From assembly GCA_965205525.1 (NCBI GenBank), contig OZ242171.1, positions 620,001-684,000 on the forward strand: a DNA stretch of 64,000 nt, in the 5' to 3' direction. A program made the translations under genes and the position numbers. Each line of letters begins with the position of its first letter. The first letter of the stretch is position 1. The notes under the pieces were generated by a model. It did not search any database. It saw only the letters and a list, made by a program, of their open reading frames with translations, and had not been told where the DNA came from. Positions 1-8,626 of the stretch are shown piece by piece. This DNA comes from G965205525 sp965205525. Lineage in GTDB: Bacteria > Pseudomonadota > Gammaproteobacteria > JABABF01.

Positions 1-1
1 G

Positions 2-2161
2 CTGACCGACGGCGACCGCCTGCTAGTGACGGATCAGACGCTGGAAAATAGCGCAGTAGATCTGCCCCTATCCCTCCTGTTCGGGGATGTGCCCCCTATG
101 CAGAGGCAGGTGCAGAGGCTTTCCCCAGTACCGACCGAGCTGGAAATTCCTGCCATCTCTGCCCTCAAAGAGAAGGCGGAGGTGCTGCTCAGCTTTCCCG
201 CTGTGGCGGCCAAGAATTTTCTCATCACCATCGCCGACCGCACCGTGGGCGGGCGGGTATGCCGGGACCAGATGGCGGGCCCTTGGCAGGTGCCGGTGGC
301 GGACGCGGCGGTGACCTGCGCCGATTTCAGCGGCTATGCCGGAGAGGCGATGGCAATGGGCGAGCGCACGCCGCTGGCGGTGCAGGATGCCGCTGCATCT
401 GCGCGCATAGCGTTGGGGGAGGCGCTGACCAATATTGCTGGCGCACCTATCGGTGACCTGTCTGCAGTCAAGCTGTCCGCCAACTGGATGGCGGCGGCAG
501 GCACTGGCGAAGAGGATGCGCGGCTCTTAGAGGCGGTGCGGGCTGTCTCTATGGAGCTGTGTCCGGCCCTCGGTGTTGCCATCCCGGTGGGCAAGGATTC
601 CCTTTCCATGCGCACCGCCTGGCGGGATGATGCGGGCGCGCATGAAGTCATCGCTCCCCTGTCCCTGGTGGTCTCCGCCTTTGCGCCGGTTACCGATGTG
701 CGGAAATCCCTGACTCCTGTGCTGCGCACCGATGTGGGGGCTACCTGTCTTCTGCTGGTGGATTTGGGAGGCGGCAAAAACCGTCTCGGCGGCTCCAGCT
801 TTTTGCAGGCGAACGCTCTCACCGCCACGCTGCCGGTGCCGGATGTCAATGACCCTCTCCTGCTGAAGAATTTCTTCGCTGCCGTGCAGCGCTGCTCGGA
901 AGAGGGCAGGCTGCTCGCCTACCATGACCGCTCCGACGGCGGTCTTTTCGCCTGTGTGCTGGAGATGTGCTTTGCCGCCCGCACCGGCGCTGTCATAGAC
1001 CTGCCTGGGGAGCAGCCTGTGCCGGCTCTGTTTAGCGAGGAGCTGGGCGCGGTTATGCAGCTGCCTAAGGCGGATGTCGGGGCGGTCTCTAAAATCTTTG
1101 AAGCCGCCGGTCTCGGCGCATGCATACATCTTATCGGGCACCCGGCAGAGGGGGATGCTATCCGCTTCCGATGCCGGGGAGATCTGGTGCTGCAGGGCGG
1201 TCGTCGCCGCTGGCAGCGCCTGTGGCAGGAAACCTCCTTTCGCCTGCAGTCCCTGCGGGACAATCCGGATTGCGCCCGGGAGGAATACGCTGCCCTGGAA
1301 GATGACAAAGACCCGGGTCTTAGCGCACGCCTCTCTTTTAATCCGGCGGAAGACATCACCGCCCCGTATATCGGCAAAGGAGCCCGCCCGCGCCTGGCCG
1401 TGCTTCGGGAGCAGGGCATCAACGGCCAGTACGAGATGGCCGCCGCCTTTGACCGAGCTGGCTTTGAATGCGTGGATGTGCACACCAGCGACCTCCTCGC
1501 AGGCCGTGTGAGCCTGGCGGATTTCCATGGACTGACGGTCTGCGGCGGCTTTTCCTTCGGCGATGTGCTGGGCGCCGGACGGGGCTGGGCCCAGGCTATC
1601 CTGCAGAACCAGGCAGCCCGGGAAGACTTTTACGAATTCTTTCGGCAGCAGGACCGCTTTGCTCTGGGGGTGTGCAATGGCTGTCAGATGTTCTCCGAGC
1701 TGCGTGCGCTGATCCCGGGCAGCGAGCATTGGCCCCGTTTCCTGCGCAATCGCTCCGAGCAGTTTGAAGCCAGGCTGGTGCTGACCGAGGTGCCTGAGGA
1801 CACCGACTCCGTTCTCTTGGCGGGCATGGGCGGCTCTTTCATGCCGGTGCCTGTGGCCCATGGAGAGGGACGGGTTGTTTTTGAAAGTGCAAAGAGCAGG
1901 CAGGCATTGACGGCAGCGAGAGGCGTCGCGCTGCGTTTTGCAGATAGCTGGGGGTCTGCTACCGAGGCTTACCCGGCCAATCCAAATGGTTCTGCAGACG
2001 GAATCGCCGGCATCACCGGCGCCTTCGGACGTGTGACCCTGATGATGCCGCACCCAGAGCGGGCCTTTCGCAGTGTGCAGTATTCCTGGGCGCCTTCGGA
2101 TTGGGGTGAAAGTGCCCCTTGGCTGCGCCTGTTTCGCAATGCGCGGGATTATTTGAAATAG
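2..2161 (+). CDS. purL: Phosphoribosylformylglycinamidine synthase, C-terminal part (5' end outside window)
   Basis: PurL converts FGAR, glutamine and ATP to FGAM in de novo purine synthesis in the cytoplasm. The reading frame is open from base 2 with no stop, so the true start lies upstream; about 719 residues are present out of about 1,290 usual for the single-chain gammaproteobacterial enzyme. The first half matches the second AIR-synthase-like domain (DRSDGG, KDSLSMRT). The last 260 residues form the glutamine amidotransferase domain, with the nucleophile in GVCNGCQMFSEL and the histidine of the triad in MMPHPERAFR. An internal GTG at 26 should not be taken as a start. The glutamine amidotransferase gene follows 63 bases later on the same strand. 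Confidence 0.96.
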   Translation: MTDGDRLLVTDQTLENSAVDLPLSLLFGDVPPMQRQVQRLSPVPTELEIPAISALKEKAEVLLSFPAVAAKNFLITIADRTVGGRVCRDQMAGPWQVPVADAAVTCADFSGYAGEAMAMGERTPLAVQDAAASARIALGEALTNIAGAPIGDLSAVKLSANWMAAAGTGEEDARLLEAVRAVSMELCPALGVAIPVGKDSLSMRTAWRDDAGAHEVIAPLSLVVSAFAPVTDVRKSLTPVLRTDVGATCLLLVDLGGGKNRLGGSSFLQANALTATLPVPDVNDPLLLKNFFAAVQRCSEEGRLLAYHDRSDGGLFACVLEMCFAARTGAVIDLPGEQPVPALFSEELGAVMQLPKADVGAVSKIFEAAGLGACIHLIGHPAEGDAIRFRCRGDLVLQGGRRRWQRLWQETSFRLQSLRDNPDCAREEYAALEDDKDPGLSARLSFNPAEDITAPYIGKGARPRLAVLREQGINGQYEMAAAFDRAGFECVDVHTSDLLAGRVSLADFHGLTVCGGFSFGDVLGAGRGWAQAILQNQAAREDFYEFFRQQDRFALGVCNGCQMFSELRALIPGSEHWPRFLRNRSEQFEARLVLTEVPEDTDSVLLAGMGGSFMPVPVAHGEGRVVFESAKSRQALTAARGVALRFADSWGSATEAYPANPNGSADGIAGITGAFGRVTLMMPHPERAFRSVQYSWAPSDWGESAPWLRLFRNARDYLK

Positions 2162-2224
2162 GGCGGGGTGATTTTTGGGAAGATACTATTCCCAGAGGTA
2201 TTGCTTTCCTGCGGTCTTGTTGTC

Positions 2225-2947
2225 ATGCATATTCACTACTTGCAGCATGTTCCCTTTGAAGATCCGGGATGCATGAATCCCTGGTTTCGCAATTATGTTC
2301 TTAGCGGTTCCCACTTGTATAAGGATTTTTTTCTTCCCTCCGTGGAAAATCTGGACTGGCTGATTGTGCTGGGCGGTCCGATGGGAGTGCACGATGAGGC
2401 CGAGTACCCTTGGCTTGCCGAGGAAAAGCAATTTATTCGGGAAGTGATCGCTGCCGGAAAAGTTGTGCTGGGAATATGCCTGGGGGCGCAGCTGGTCGCC
2501 GATGCACTGGGGGCGAAGGTGGAGCCGGGGGAGCATCGGGAGATCGGCTGGTTTCCCGTTCGGCGGGCGCCGGGCGCGGAAAAAACGGTGGTGGGCAGCG
2601 TACTGCCGGAAAGCATTGAAGCCTTTCATTGGCATAAAGATGTTTTTCAAATCCCCAAGGGAGCCGTGCCCCTTGCTGCCAGCGAAGCCTGCGCCAGCCA
2701 GGGTTTTGTGCTGGATGAGCGCATTATCGGGCTGCAATTCCATTTGGAAACCACACCCGAATCCGCCGATAGGCTTCTCGCCCACTGCGCAGATGAATTG
2801 GACGGCGGCGGCAGGTTCGTGCAGACGGATCCGCAGATCTTTGCTGTTCCAAGAAGGTTTCCCCGCATCAACCGTGTGATGTGCGATATGCTGCAGAGTA
2901 TTGCCGACAGATTTTTCTCTGCGGAGCAGAGCCCCCGCTCCCGCTGA
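2225..2947 (+). CDS. Class I glutamine amidotransferase-like protein
   Basis: A 240-residue stand-alone class I glutamine amidotransferase fold protein, related to the amidase domain of GMP synthase. The triad is visible: Cys85 in LGICLGAQL, then His173 and Glu175 in LQFHLETTP; an oxyanion-loop GGPMG lies at 50-54. I chose ATG 2225 because the conserved family N-terminus (MHIHYLQHVPFEDPG) begins there; the frame extends to 2168 but that extension is not conserved-looking. It lies 63 bases downstream of purL on the same strand and could be cotranscribed. The ammonia acceptor is unknown; such proteins hydrolyse glutamine or gamma-glutamyl compounds. The specific substrate cannot be inferred from the sequence. 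Confidence 0.85.
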   Translation: MHIHYLQHVPFEDPGCMNPWFRNYVLSGSHLYKDFFLPSVENLDWLIVLGGPMGVHDEAEYPWLAEEKQFIREVIAAGKVVLGICLGAQLVADALGAKVEPGEHREIGWFPVRRAPGAEKTVVGSVLPESIEAFHWHKDVFQIPKGAVPLAASEACASQGFVLDERIIGLQFHLETTPESADRLLAHCADELDGGGRFVQTDPQIFAVPRRFPRINRVMCDMLQSIADRFFSAEQSPRSR

Positions 2948-3048
2948 GCATTGCCGCGTCCGGGGCGCCTCGCCGCAATCCTATCCCACGCGGTCACGGT
3001 TAACCCGCGAGGTTCTCGGGCCCGCAGCGGGCGGAGGGGAGGGGCAGG

Positions 3049-4026
3049 CTACAGACCCTTCCTAATCTGCTCCAGATACTCGGTCAGCAGCTGATTGACC
3101 TCTAAGGAGCGCTCCAGCTGCACCATGTGCCCGGCCTCGGGGATCATCTCCACCCGGCGCAGATCCGGGAACTGGGCGCGCATCAGCCCGATGGGATCAT
3201 CCCCGTGAAAGCCCTCTAAGTCTGTGTCCCGCTCGCTGCCGATAAAATAGGCTGGCACCGGACTCTGCACGCCTTCAAAAGGCTTTCTCTGCTCCCATTT
3301 CAAGTCCATTGAGCGGTACCAGTTGAGCCCGCCGCTGAAACCGCTGCGACTGTATTCCGACACATAGTATTCCAGCTCCAGTTCGCTGAGCCAGGACCAG
3401 GGCAGCGGCGGCGGCTCTGGCATCGCGTCCATGTATGCCGTGCCCGGCGGACAGCGCCACACGTCCAGGAAGTGATATGCCCCGCTGAGCGCCCAGAACA
3501 CCTTGGACAGAAATTCCCGGGGATTTTCGTTCAGCGCCCGGTCTGCCGGTCCGGGCTCGCGAAAGTATTCAATATGCACAAAATGCTGCTCTGCCATCTC
3601 TGCGTATTCCTGCAGCGGCGGCTTATCCGGGTTGTGGGGGGCAGCGGGATTTTCCAGGCCGATAACAGCGATAACCCGCTCCGGCATTCGCAGCGCCAGG
3701 TCGTATACGGCAAAGGCGCCGAAGTCCAGGCCGACGAAGACGGCCCGCTCTTCCCCCAGGTGGTCCAAGAGGCCCAGCAGATCCCCCACGATGTGGTCCA
3801 CATCGTAGGCGCGCACATCTTCGGGGCTGTCGGTCTGTCCCATGCCCCGCATATCCGGGGCAATGGCCCGCCATCCTGAGGCGGCCAGCACCGGCAGCTG
3901 ACGGTGCCAGCTGAACCACAGATGGGGAAATCCGTGACACAGCACCACCGGCGTGCCTGCGCCCTCCTCAACATAGTGCATGCCGATGCCGTTGATGCGG
4001 GCGAAGCGGTGCATCCACTGGGTCAT
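3049..4026 (-). CDS. Alpha/beta hydrolase, epoxide hydrolase-like
   Basis: A 325-residue soluble alpha/beta hydrolase. It has the oxyanion-hole motif HGFP at 31-34, a nucleophile elbow GLDFGAF with Asp101 as nucleophile, and a late catalytic histidine in EAGHMVQLE. An aspartate nucleophile is the signature of epoxide hydrolases and haloalkane dehalogenases; the HGFP motif and overall length favour epoxide hydrolase. The protein lacks a signal peptide, so it is cytoplasmic. It is convergent with the amidotransferase gene and divergent from the glutathione peroxidase gene. An epoxide hydrolase would fit a catabolic neighbourhood rich in oxygenases, but the substrate is not evident. Confidence 0.85.
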   Translation of the reverse strand: MTQWMHRFARINGIGMHYVEEGAGTPVVLCHGFPHLWFSWHRQLPVLAASGWRAIAPDMRGMGQTDSPEDVRAYDVDHIVGDLLGLLDHLGEERAVFVGLDFGAFAVYDLALRMPERVIAVIGLENPAAPHNPDKPPLQEYAEMAEQHFVHIEYFREPGPADRALNENPREFLSKVFWALSGAYHFLDVWRCPPGTAYMDAMPEPPPLPWSWLSELELEYYVSEYSRSGFSGGLNWYRSMDLKWEQRKPFEGVQSPVPAYFIGSERDTDLEGFHGDDPIGLMRAQFPDLRRVEMIPEAGHMVQLERSLEVNQLLTEYLEQIRKGL

Positions 4027-4177
4027 GATTGCTCCTCAGCAGCGAAGTTGCCGCAGGTTTTCTGCGGGTGCGGACATTATAAAACGCGTGTCGGTTTGTC
4101 TGCTGAGTTCTCGGCGCTGCACTTTTTGCAGATGGTGGTACTATCTCCGTTAATCTGTGCTTTTGGAGGATGCAGCA

Positions 4178-4657
4178 ATGGATGGTTTCTACGATTGTGA
4201 AATTGCCTTGGCGGATGGCAGCATGAAGTCACTGGCGGACTGCCGGGACAAGGTTGTGCTGGTCGTCAACACGGCCAGCAAGTGCGGCTTTACGCCCCAG
4301 TTTGAAGGGCTGGAGCAGCTGCACAGAAAATATGCGGAGCGGGGGCTTGCGATTATCGGTTTTCCCTGCAATCAATTCGGTGGACAGGACCCGGGTTCCA
4401 TGGAGGAGATCACCAATTTCTGCCGCCTGAAATACGATGTCAGTTTCCCGCTGGCCGAGAAGATAGAGGTCAACGGCGACGGTGCTCATCCCCTTTATAA
4501 GCTGCTTAAAGATTCTGCCCCCGGCATACTGGGCAGTAAAAATATCAAGTGGAACTTTACCAAGTTTCTGGTCGACCGGGAGGGGGAGGTGATACGGCGC
4601 TTTGCCCCCGCGACTCCCCCGCAGAAAATAGAGGCGGCCATTGAGGCCCTGCTGTAG
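4178..4657 (+). CDS. Glutathione peroxidase family thiol peroxidase (Cys type)
   Basis: A 159-residue member of the glutathione peroxidase family, which reduces hydrogen peroxide and lipid hydroperoxides using glutathione or thioredoxin. The peroxidatic residue is Cys36 in NTASKCGFTPQF instead of selenocysteine; the FPCNQFGGQ motif supplies the second cysteine and the glutamine, and the tetrad Trp/Asn lie in KWNFTKF. I chose ATG 4178 because a strong ribosome binding site GGAGGA lies at 4165-4170; the frame is open to 4157. It is a single gene between a divergent epoxide hydrolase gene and the exported flavoprotein gene, and is related to E. coli BtuE. Confidence 0.93.
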   Translation: MDGFYDCEIALADGSMKSLADCRDKVVLVVNTASKCGFTPQFEGLEQLHRKYAERGLAIIGFPCNQFGGQDPGSMEEITNFCRLKYDVSFPLAEKIEVNGDGAHPLYKLLKDSAPGILGSKNIKWNFTKFLVDREGEVIRRFAPATPPQKIEAAIEALL

Positions 4658-4755
4658 CCTCTGTCTTCCGGCAATGCATCGGTGATGGGCGGTTATTCTC
4701 CGGACAGCCAGATTTGTACGGCGGCAATTGCGGGCAGCCGCAGGAGATGTCCGGG

Positions 4756-6300
4756 ATGCCCCCCGGAGCGTCCGGCAGTCAGCAGCAGCCGGCCGGTATG
4801 AAACGCCGCCATTTCCTGCTCGGTGCCGGCGCGGTCTCGGCAGCGGCAATCGGCTGCACCGCCAGAGAATCCAGCCCCGCCGCCGAAGTGCGGCACTGGG
4901 ACCGGGAAACCGATGTGCTGATCGCAGGCTCCGGTGTCGCCGGTATTGCGGCGGCCATTGAAGCTCGGCGTGCCGGCGCCGAGGTGCTGCTCTTAGAGCA
5001 GTTGCCGATTTTAGGCGGCGCCTCCGCCATGTCCGGCGGCGTAAGCTACTTAGGGGGCGGCACGGCACTGCAGAAAGCCCTCGGCTTTGAAGACACCCCG
5101 GAGGACATGTACCGCTACATCATGGGTGCCGGACCGGCGCATCCCCATGCGGACAAGGTGCAGCTGTACTGCGAGGAAAGCGCTGCGTATTTTGATTGGC
5201 TGGCGGAGCTCGGCGTTCCCTACCGGCAGTCATTCACCGATAAGAAGGGATTGCCCTTCGGTGAGGATTCACTTTATTACTCCGGCAATGAAACCGTGCA
5301 CCCCTGGCGTGAAATCGCCCGCGTTGCCCCGCGCGGACACAAGCCCGGGGTGCCGGACCACGGCGGCTGGAAGCTGATGGAGGTGCTGATCTCGGCGGCA
5401 AAGAGAGCAGGTGCAGAAATCCAGACGGAAACGGCGGCAGAGCGGCTGGTGCAGGAGACTGACGGCAGAGTCAGCGGCATCATCGCCGAGAGGGGCGGGC
5501 AGAAGCAATTGATCCGGGCGCGGCGCGGCGTGGTGCTGACCTGCGGCGGCTTTGTGCAGAACCGCGATATGGTGCGCCTGTATGCACCGGAGCTCGCTGA
5601 TCTCTCCACCCCCTGGGGTTCGGCGGGCGATTTGGGACTCGGCATTTTGATGGGCATGGGAGCGGGGGGCACAGCGATTCGCATGAACCAGGCGCTGATT
5701 ACAGTGCCTCTTTATCAGCCGGACAATGTTCTGCGGGGGATTGTCGTCAACCGCTATGCCCAGCGTTTCATGCCCGAGGACACCTACCACTGCTTCCTCG
5801 GCGATTTGGCGGCTGTGCAGCAGCAGCGGCAGTGCTATCTCATAACCGATGCCGACAGCAGTTACGCAAAGCCTGACCACCGAGTCATCCCGATGGGCGA
5901 AGCGGACACGATTGCCGAAATAGAAAAACTGATCGGCTTTGCGCCGGCTGCGCTGCAGGGCACCGTGGCCTACTACAACGAGCACGCGCGGCAGGGGCAG
6001 GACCCCCTGATGCACAAGGAGACCAAGTTCGTAGCGCCTTTGGTGCGCCCGCCCTTTAGCGCCTATGACCTGAACCTGGTGCGCGGCTTCTGTCCGCATC
6101 TGACATTTGGCGGCCTGCACACCCGGTCAGACGGGCAGGTGGTGAGTGTCTGGGGGGAGGACATTCCCGGCCTTTATGCCGCTGGCCGCACCGCCTCCGG
6201 TCTGCCGGGCAGCCCCTACATTGCCAGCGGCATCTCGGTGGGGGATGCCGGATTTTTCGGGCGCCGGGCCGGGCGCCATGCCGCCGAGAGCAGAGCGTGA
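4756..6300 (+). CDS. Tat-exported FAD-dependent dehydrogenase, 3-ketosteroid dehydrogenase/fumarate reductase flavoprotein family
   Basis: A flavoprotein of about 514 residues. The N-terminus has a twin-arginine motif (KRRHFLLG) followed by a hydrophobic stretch ending in AAIGC, which looks like a lipobox, so the protein is probably folded before Tat export and lipid-anchored facing the periplasm. The FAD dinucleotide fold is at VLIAGSGVAGIAAAIEA, and the C-terminus has the second FAD motif GLYAAGRTASGLPGS typical of KstD and fumarate reductase flavoproteins. The start is uncertain: 4756 has GGAG nine bases upstream; 4798 starts directly at the twin-arginine region; a TTG at 4714 also exists. 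It overlaps the cytochrome c gene by four bases (GTGA), so the cytochrome is a likely electron acceptor. Exact substrate unproven. Confidence 0.8.
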   Translation: MPPGASGSQQQPAGMKRRHFLLGAGAVSAAAIGCTARESSPAAEVRHWDRETDVLIAGSGVAGIAAAIEARRAGAEVLLLEQLPILGGASAMSGGVSYLGGGTALQKALGFEDTPEDMYRYIMGAGPAHPHADKVQLYCEESAAYFDWLAELGVPYRQSFTDKKGLPFGEDSLYYSGNETVHPWREIARVAPRGHKPGVPDHGGWKLMEVLISAAKRAGAEIQTETAAERLVQETDGRVSGIIAERGGQKQLIRARRGVVLTCGGFVQNRDMVRLYAPELADLSTPWGSAGDLGLGILMGMGAGGTAIRMNQALITVPLYQPDNVLRGIVVNRYAQRFMPEDTYHCFLGDLAAVQQQRQCYLITDADSSYAKPDHRVIPMGEADTIAEIEKLIGFAPAALQGTVAYYNEHARQGQDPLMHKETKFVAPLVRPPFSAYDLNLVRGFCPHLTFGGLHTRSDGQVVSVWGEDIPGLYAAGRTASGLPGSPYIASGISVGDAGFFGRRAGRHAAESRA

Positions 6301-6746
6301 AAACATTTTCAGCGGTATTGCTGGCAATCGCGCTGCTGACATTCGGCCGGCCGGTGTCGGCCGGGCAGGAGAGCGCGGCCGCTGCGGGTGCGGCGAAGGA
6401 TACGGCGGCGGCGAGAACCCTAACGGGAGACCCGGCCCGGGGCAAGCGAGCATTTTTCACCTGCTTCACCTGCCACTATGTGGGCAAAAATCTTCCCCAT
6501 CACACCGGGCCCAACCTGTACGGCATGTTTGGCAGAAAGGCGGGCACGGCACCGGGCTATGCGTACTCGCAGGCAATAAAAAATTCCGGTATTACCTGGA
6601 CCCCCGAAGAGCTGGACCGCTGGCTGGCAGATCCCAGGGGCTACCTGCCCGGCTCCAAGATGGTGTTTATCGGTGTGACGAGCGCACAGGATCGCGCAGA
6701 CCTTATCGCCTACCTGCAAAGCCTGATAAGTGACGGACCGCAGTGA
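6297..6746 (+). CDS. Periplasmic class I cytochrome c
   Basis: A 149-residue monohaem cytochrome c. It has a Sec signal peptide (hydrophobic residues 3-20, cleavage near VSAGQ), a haem-binding CFTCH site, and a distal methionine ligand in GSKMVF, the usual layout of small class I cytochromes related to cytochrome c552/c2. The GTG start overlaps the stop of the flavoprotein gene (GTGA), which implies translational coupling; the two products probably form a periplasmic dehydrogenase and electron-carrier pair feeding the respiratory chain. The downstream BtuF-like gene again overlaps by four bases. Confidence 0.92.
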   Translation: MKTFSAVLLAIALLTFGRPVSAGQESAAAAGAAKDTAAARTLTGDPARGKRAFFTCFTCHYVGKNLPHHTGPNLYGMFGRKAGTAPGYAYSQAIKNSGITWTPEELDRWLADPRGYLPGSKMVFIGVTSAQDRADLIAYLQSLISDGPQ

Positions 6747-7678
6747 AAATCGTATCCCTGCTTCCGAGCGCCACCGAAATCGTAAGTGCTCTCGGCTTGC
6801 AGGCACACTTGGCAGGCCGCTCCCATGAATGCGACTACCCGCCGGAAGTGGAGAGCCTTCCCTGCTGCACAGCCCCCAAGTTCAATACCGAGCAGCCCAG
6901 CCGTGACATAGACCGGAGCGTGCTCCGCCTGGTGCAGGATGGGCTGTCTGTGTATAGGCTGGATACGGATCTTCTCTCAGACCTGCGCCCGGACTTTGTG
7001 GTCACCCAATCTCAGTGCGAGCTGTGCGCCGTAAGTTTCCAGGAGGTGGAAAAGGCTGTTCGCGAGCTGTGCGAGCATCCGGCAGCAGTGGTCAACTTAG
7101 AGCCCTTGGGCTACGATGATATTTTCAAAGACATCCAGCGGGTAGGGCAGGCGCTGGGAGTGGAAGCAGAGGCAGAAGCTCTCAGCACAGACATCCGCAC
7201 CCGGATAAAAGCAGTGGAAGAGCGTGCCCAAAGCCAGGCAAAAACAAAAAAGAAATCGGTATTCTGCGTGGAATGGCTGGACCCGCCGATGAATGCCGGC
7301 AACTGGATCCCAACCCTGGTGGAAAAAGCAGGCGGCATCAACCTGGGAAGCGTCTCGGGGGAGCATTCCCACTACCTCTCCTGGGAAGAAATAGGCACCT
7401 TGGACCCCGACCTGCTCGTCATCATGCCCTGCGGCTTCGGCATCCGGCGCAGCTTAGAAGAAATGAAAGCCCTGGAGGAAAACCCGGAATGGCAGGCCCT
7501 CTGCCCCGTGCAGGAAGGACAGGTCTACATCACAGACGGCAATCAGTACTTCAACCGCCCCGGCCCCCGCATCGCAGACGCGGTGGAAATCCTGGCAGAA
7601 ATCCTATACCCAGAGCAGTTCCCCCCAAGGCATCACGGGGCAGGGTGGATAAGAATCGGTGAGAAAATAGTCATTTAG
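6743..7678 (+). CDS. BtuF-like cobalamin/iron-chelate binding protein without signal peptide
   Basis: A 311-residue protein of the periplasmic-binding-protein (COG0614, helical-backbone) fold. It opens with KIVSLLPSATEIVSALGL, diagnostic of BtuF-like proteins, and has the conserved second-lobe segment ending in GPRIADAVEILAEIL. No signal peptide is seen, unlike transport-linked BtuF, so it may act in the cytoplasm; stand-alone members of this kind are common and their role is unclear. The GTG start overlaps the cytochrome c stop (GTGA), placing it third in the flavoprotein operon. No transporter permease or ATPase and no cobalamin riboswitch are seen nearby. Confidence 0.82.
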   Translation: MKIVSLLPSATEIVSALGLQAHLAGRSHECDYPPEVESLPCCTAPKFNTEQPSRDIDRSVLRLVQDGLSVYRLDTDLLSDLRPDFVVTQSQCELCAVSFQEVEKAVRELCEHPAAVVNLEPLGYDDIFKDIQRVGQALGVEAEAEALSTDIRTRIKAVEERAQSQAKTKKKSVFCVEWLDPPMNAGNWIPTLVEKAGGINLGSVSGEHSHYLSWEEIGTLDPDLLVIMPCGFGIRRSLEEMKALEENPEWQALCPVQEGQVYITDGNQYFNRPGPRIADAVEILAEILYPEQFPPRHHGAGWIRIGEKIVI

Positions 7679-7725
7679 CAGTCATTCCCGTTTGCCTTTC
7701 CCTCTTCCTTTGCGCTCCCCAAGCC

Positions 7726-8607
7726 ATGAATAAATTGCTCTCCTGTGCCGATATCGTCTCTCGTCTGCATGACGGGATGACCCTCGGCATCGGCGGCTGG
7801 GGCGGACGGCGCAAGCCGATGGGGCTGGTGCGGGAGATTCTGCGCTCTTCCCTTCGGGACCTGACTGTGGTCAGCTACGGCGGGCCGGATGTGGGCATGC
7901 TGTGCGCTGCCGGCAGGGTGCGGAAACTGGTCTTCGGTTTTGTATCCTTGGATGTCATCCCTCTGGAGGCGCATTTCCGCAAGGCGCGCCAGGCGGGGGC
8001 GCTGGAGGTCATGGAGCTGGACGAGGGCATGCTGCAGTGGGGGCTGCGGGCGGCTGCTCTGCGGCTGCCTTTTCTGCCCACCCGGGCCGGGCTCGGCACC
8101 GACATTTTGAAGCTGAGCCCGGAGATTCGCACCGTGCAGTCCCCCTACGAGGACGGCGAGGCACTGGTGGCCATGCCTGCCCTCTGCCTTGATGCGGCAC
8201 TTTTGCATGTCAATCGGGCAGATGCCCGGGGCAGCAGCCAGCTGCTGGGTCCGGATCCTTTTTTTGATGAGTGGTTTGCACGGGCTGCGGACTGTACTTA
8301 TCTGTCCTGTGAGGAGTTGGCGGAGCCCGGTGCCTTTGACGATCCGGACGCTGCGGAGGTCGCCATGCCGATGGAGCGCAGCCTGATTAGCGGCGTGACC
8401 TGCCTGCCCCTGGGCGCGCATCCCACTTCCTGCGCACCTCGCTACGGGATTGATGTGGCTCACCTGAAGGAGTATTCTGCCGCCGCCAAAGAGGAGGGGG
8501 GCTGGGAGGGCTACCTGCAAAAATACATCGCTTCTTCCGAGGAGCAGTACCTGGCGGCTGTCGGCGGGGCTTCTCACATAGAAAAGCTGCCTTTGCCGGT
8601 ATTCTAA
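7726..8607 (+). CDS. ipdA: IpdA-like CoA-transferase family subunit alpha (steroid C/D-ring hydrolase)
   Basis: A 293-residue alpha subunit of the glutaconate/acetate CoA-transferase fold, with the GIGGWGGRRKPM loop near residue 21. In Mycobacterium tuberculosis the homologous IpdA and IpdB form a heteromer that opens the last carbocyclic ring (COCHEA-CoA) during steroid catabolism. The identification rests on sequence resemblance and on gene order: ipdA, ipdB and ipdC occur here in the same order as Rv3551-Rv3552-Rv3553. It is followed 19 bases later by ipdB. A simple acyl-CoA:carboxylate CoA-transferase is the alternative reading but is less likely given the context. Confidence 0.85.
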   Translation: MNKLLSCADIVSRLHDGMTLGIGGWGGRRKPMGLVREILRSSLRDLTVVSYGGPDVGMLCAAGRVRKLVFGFVSLDVIPLEAHFRKARQAGALEVMELDEGMLQWGLRAAALRLPFLPTRAGLGTDILKLSPEIRTVQSPYEDGEALVAMPALCLDAALLHVNRADARGSSQLLGPDPFFDEWFARAADCTYLSCEELAEPGAFDDPDAAEVAMPMERSLISGVTCLPLGAHPTSCAPRYGIDVAHLKEYSAAAKEEGGWEGYLQKYIASSEEQYLAAVGGASHIEKLPLPVF

Positions 8608-8626
8608 GAGCCCGACATCTGCACCC

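Noticed and set aside
527..2053. 508-codon minus-strand open frame inside purL
   Set aside because: It is a shadow of purL; composition is His/Gln/Gly-rich without any motif.
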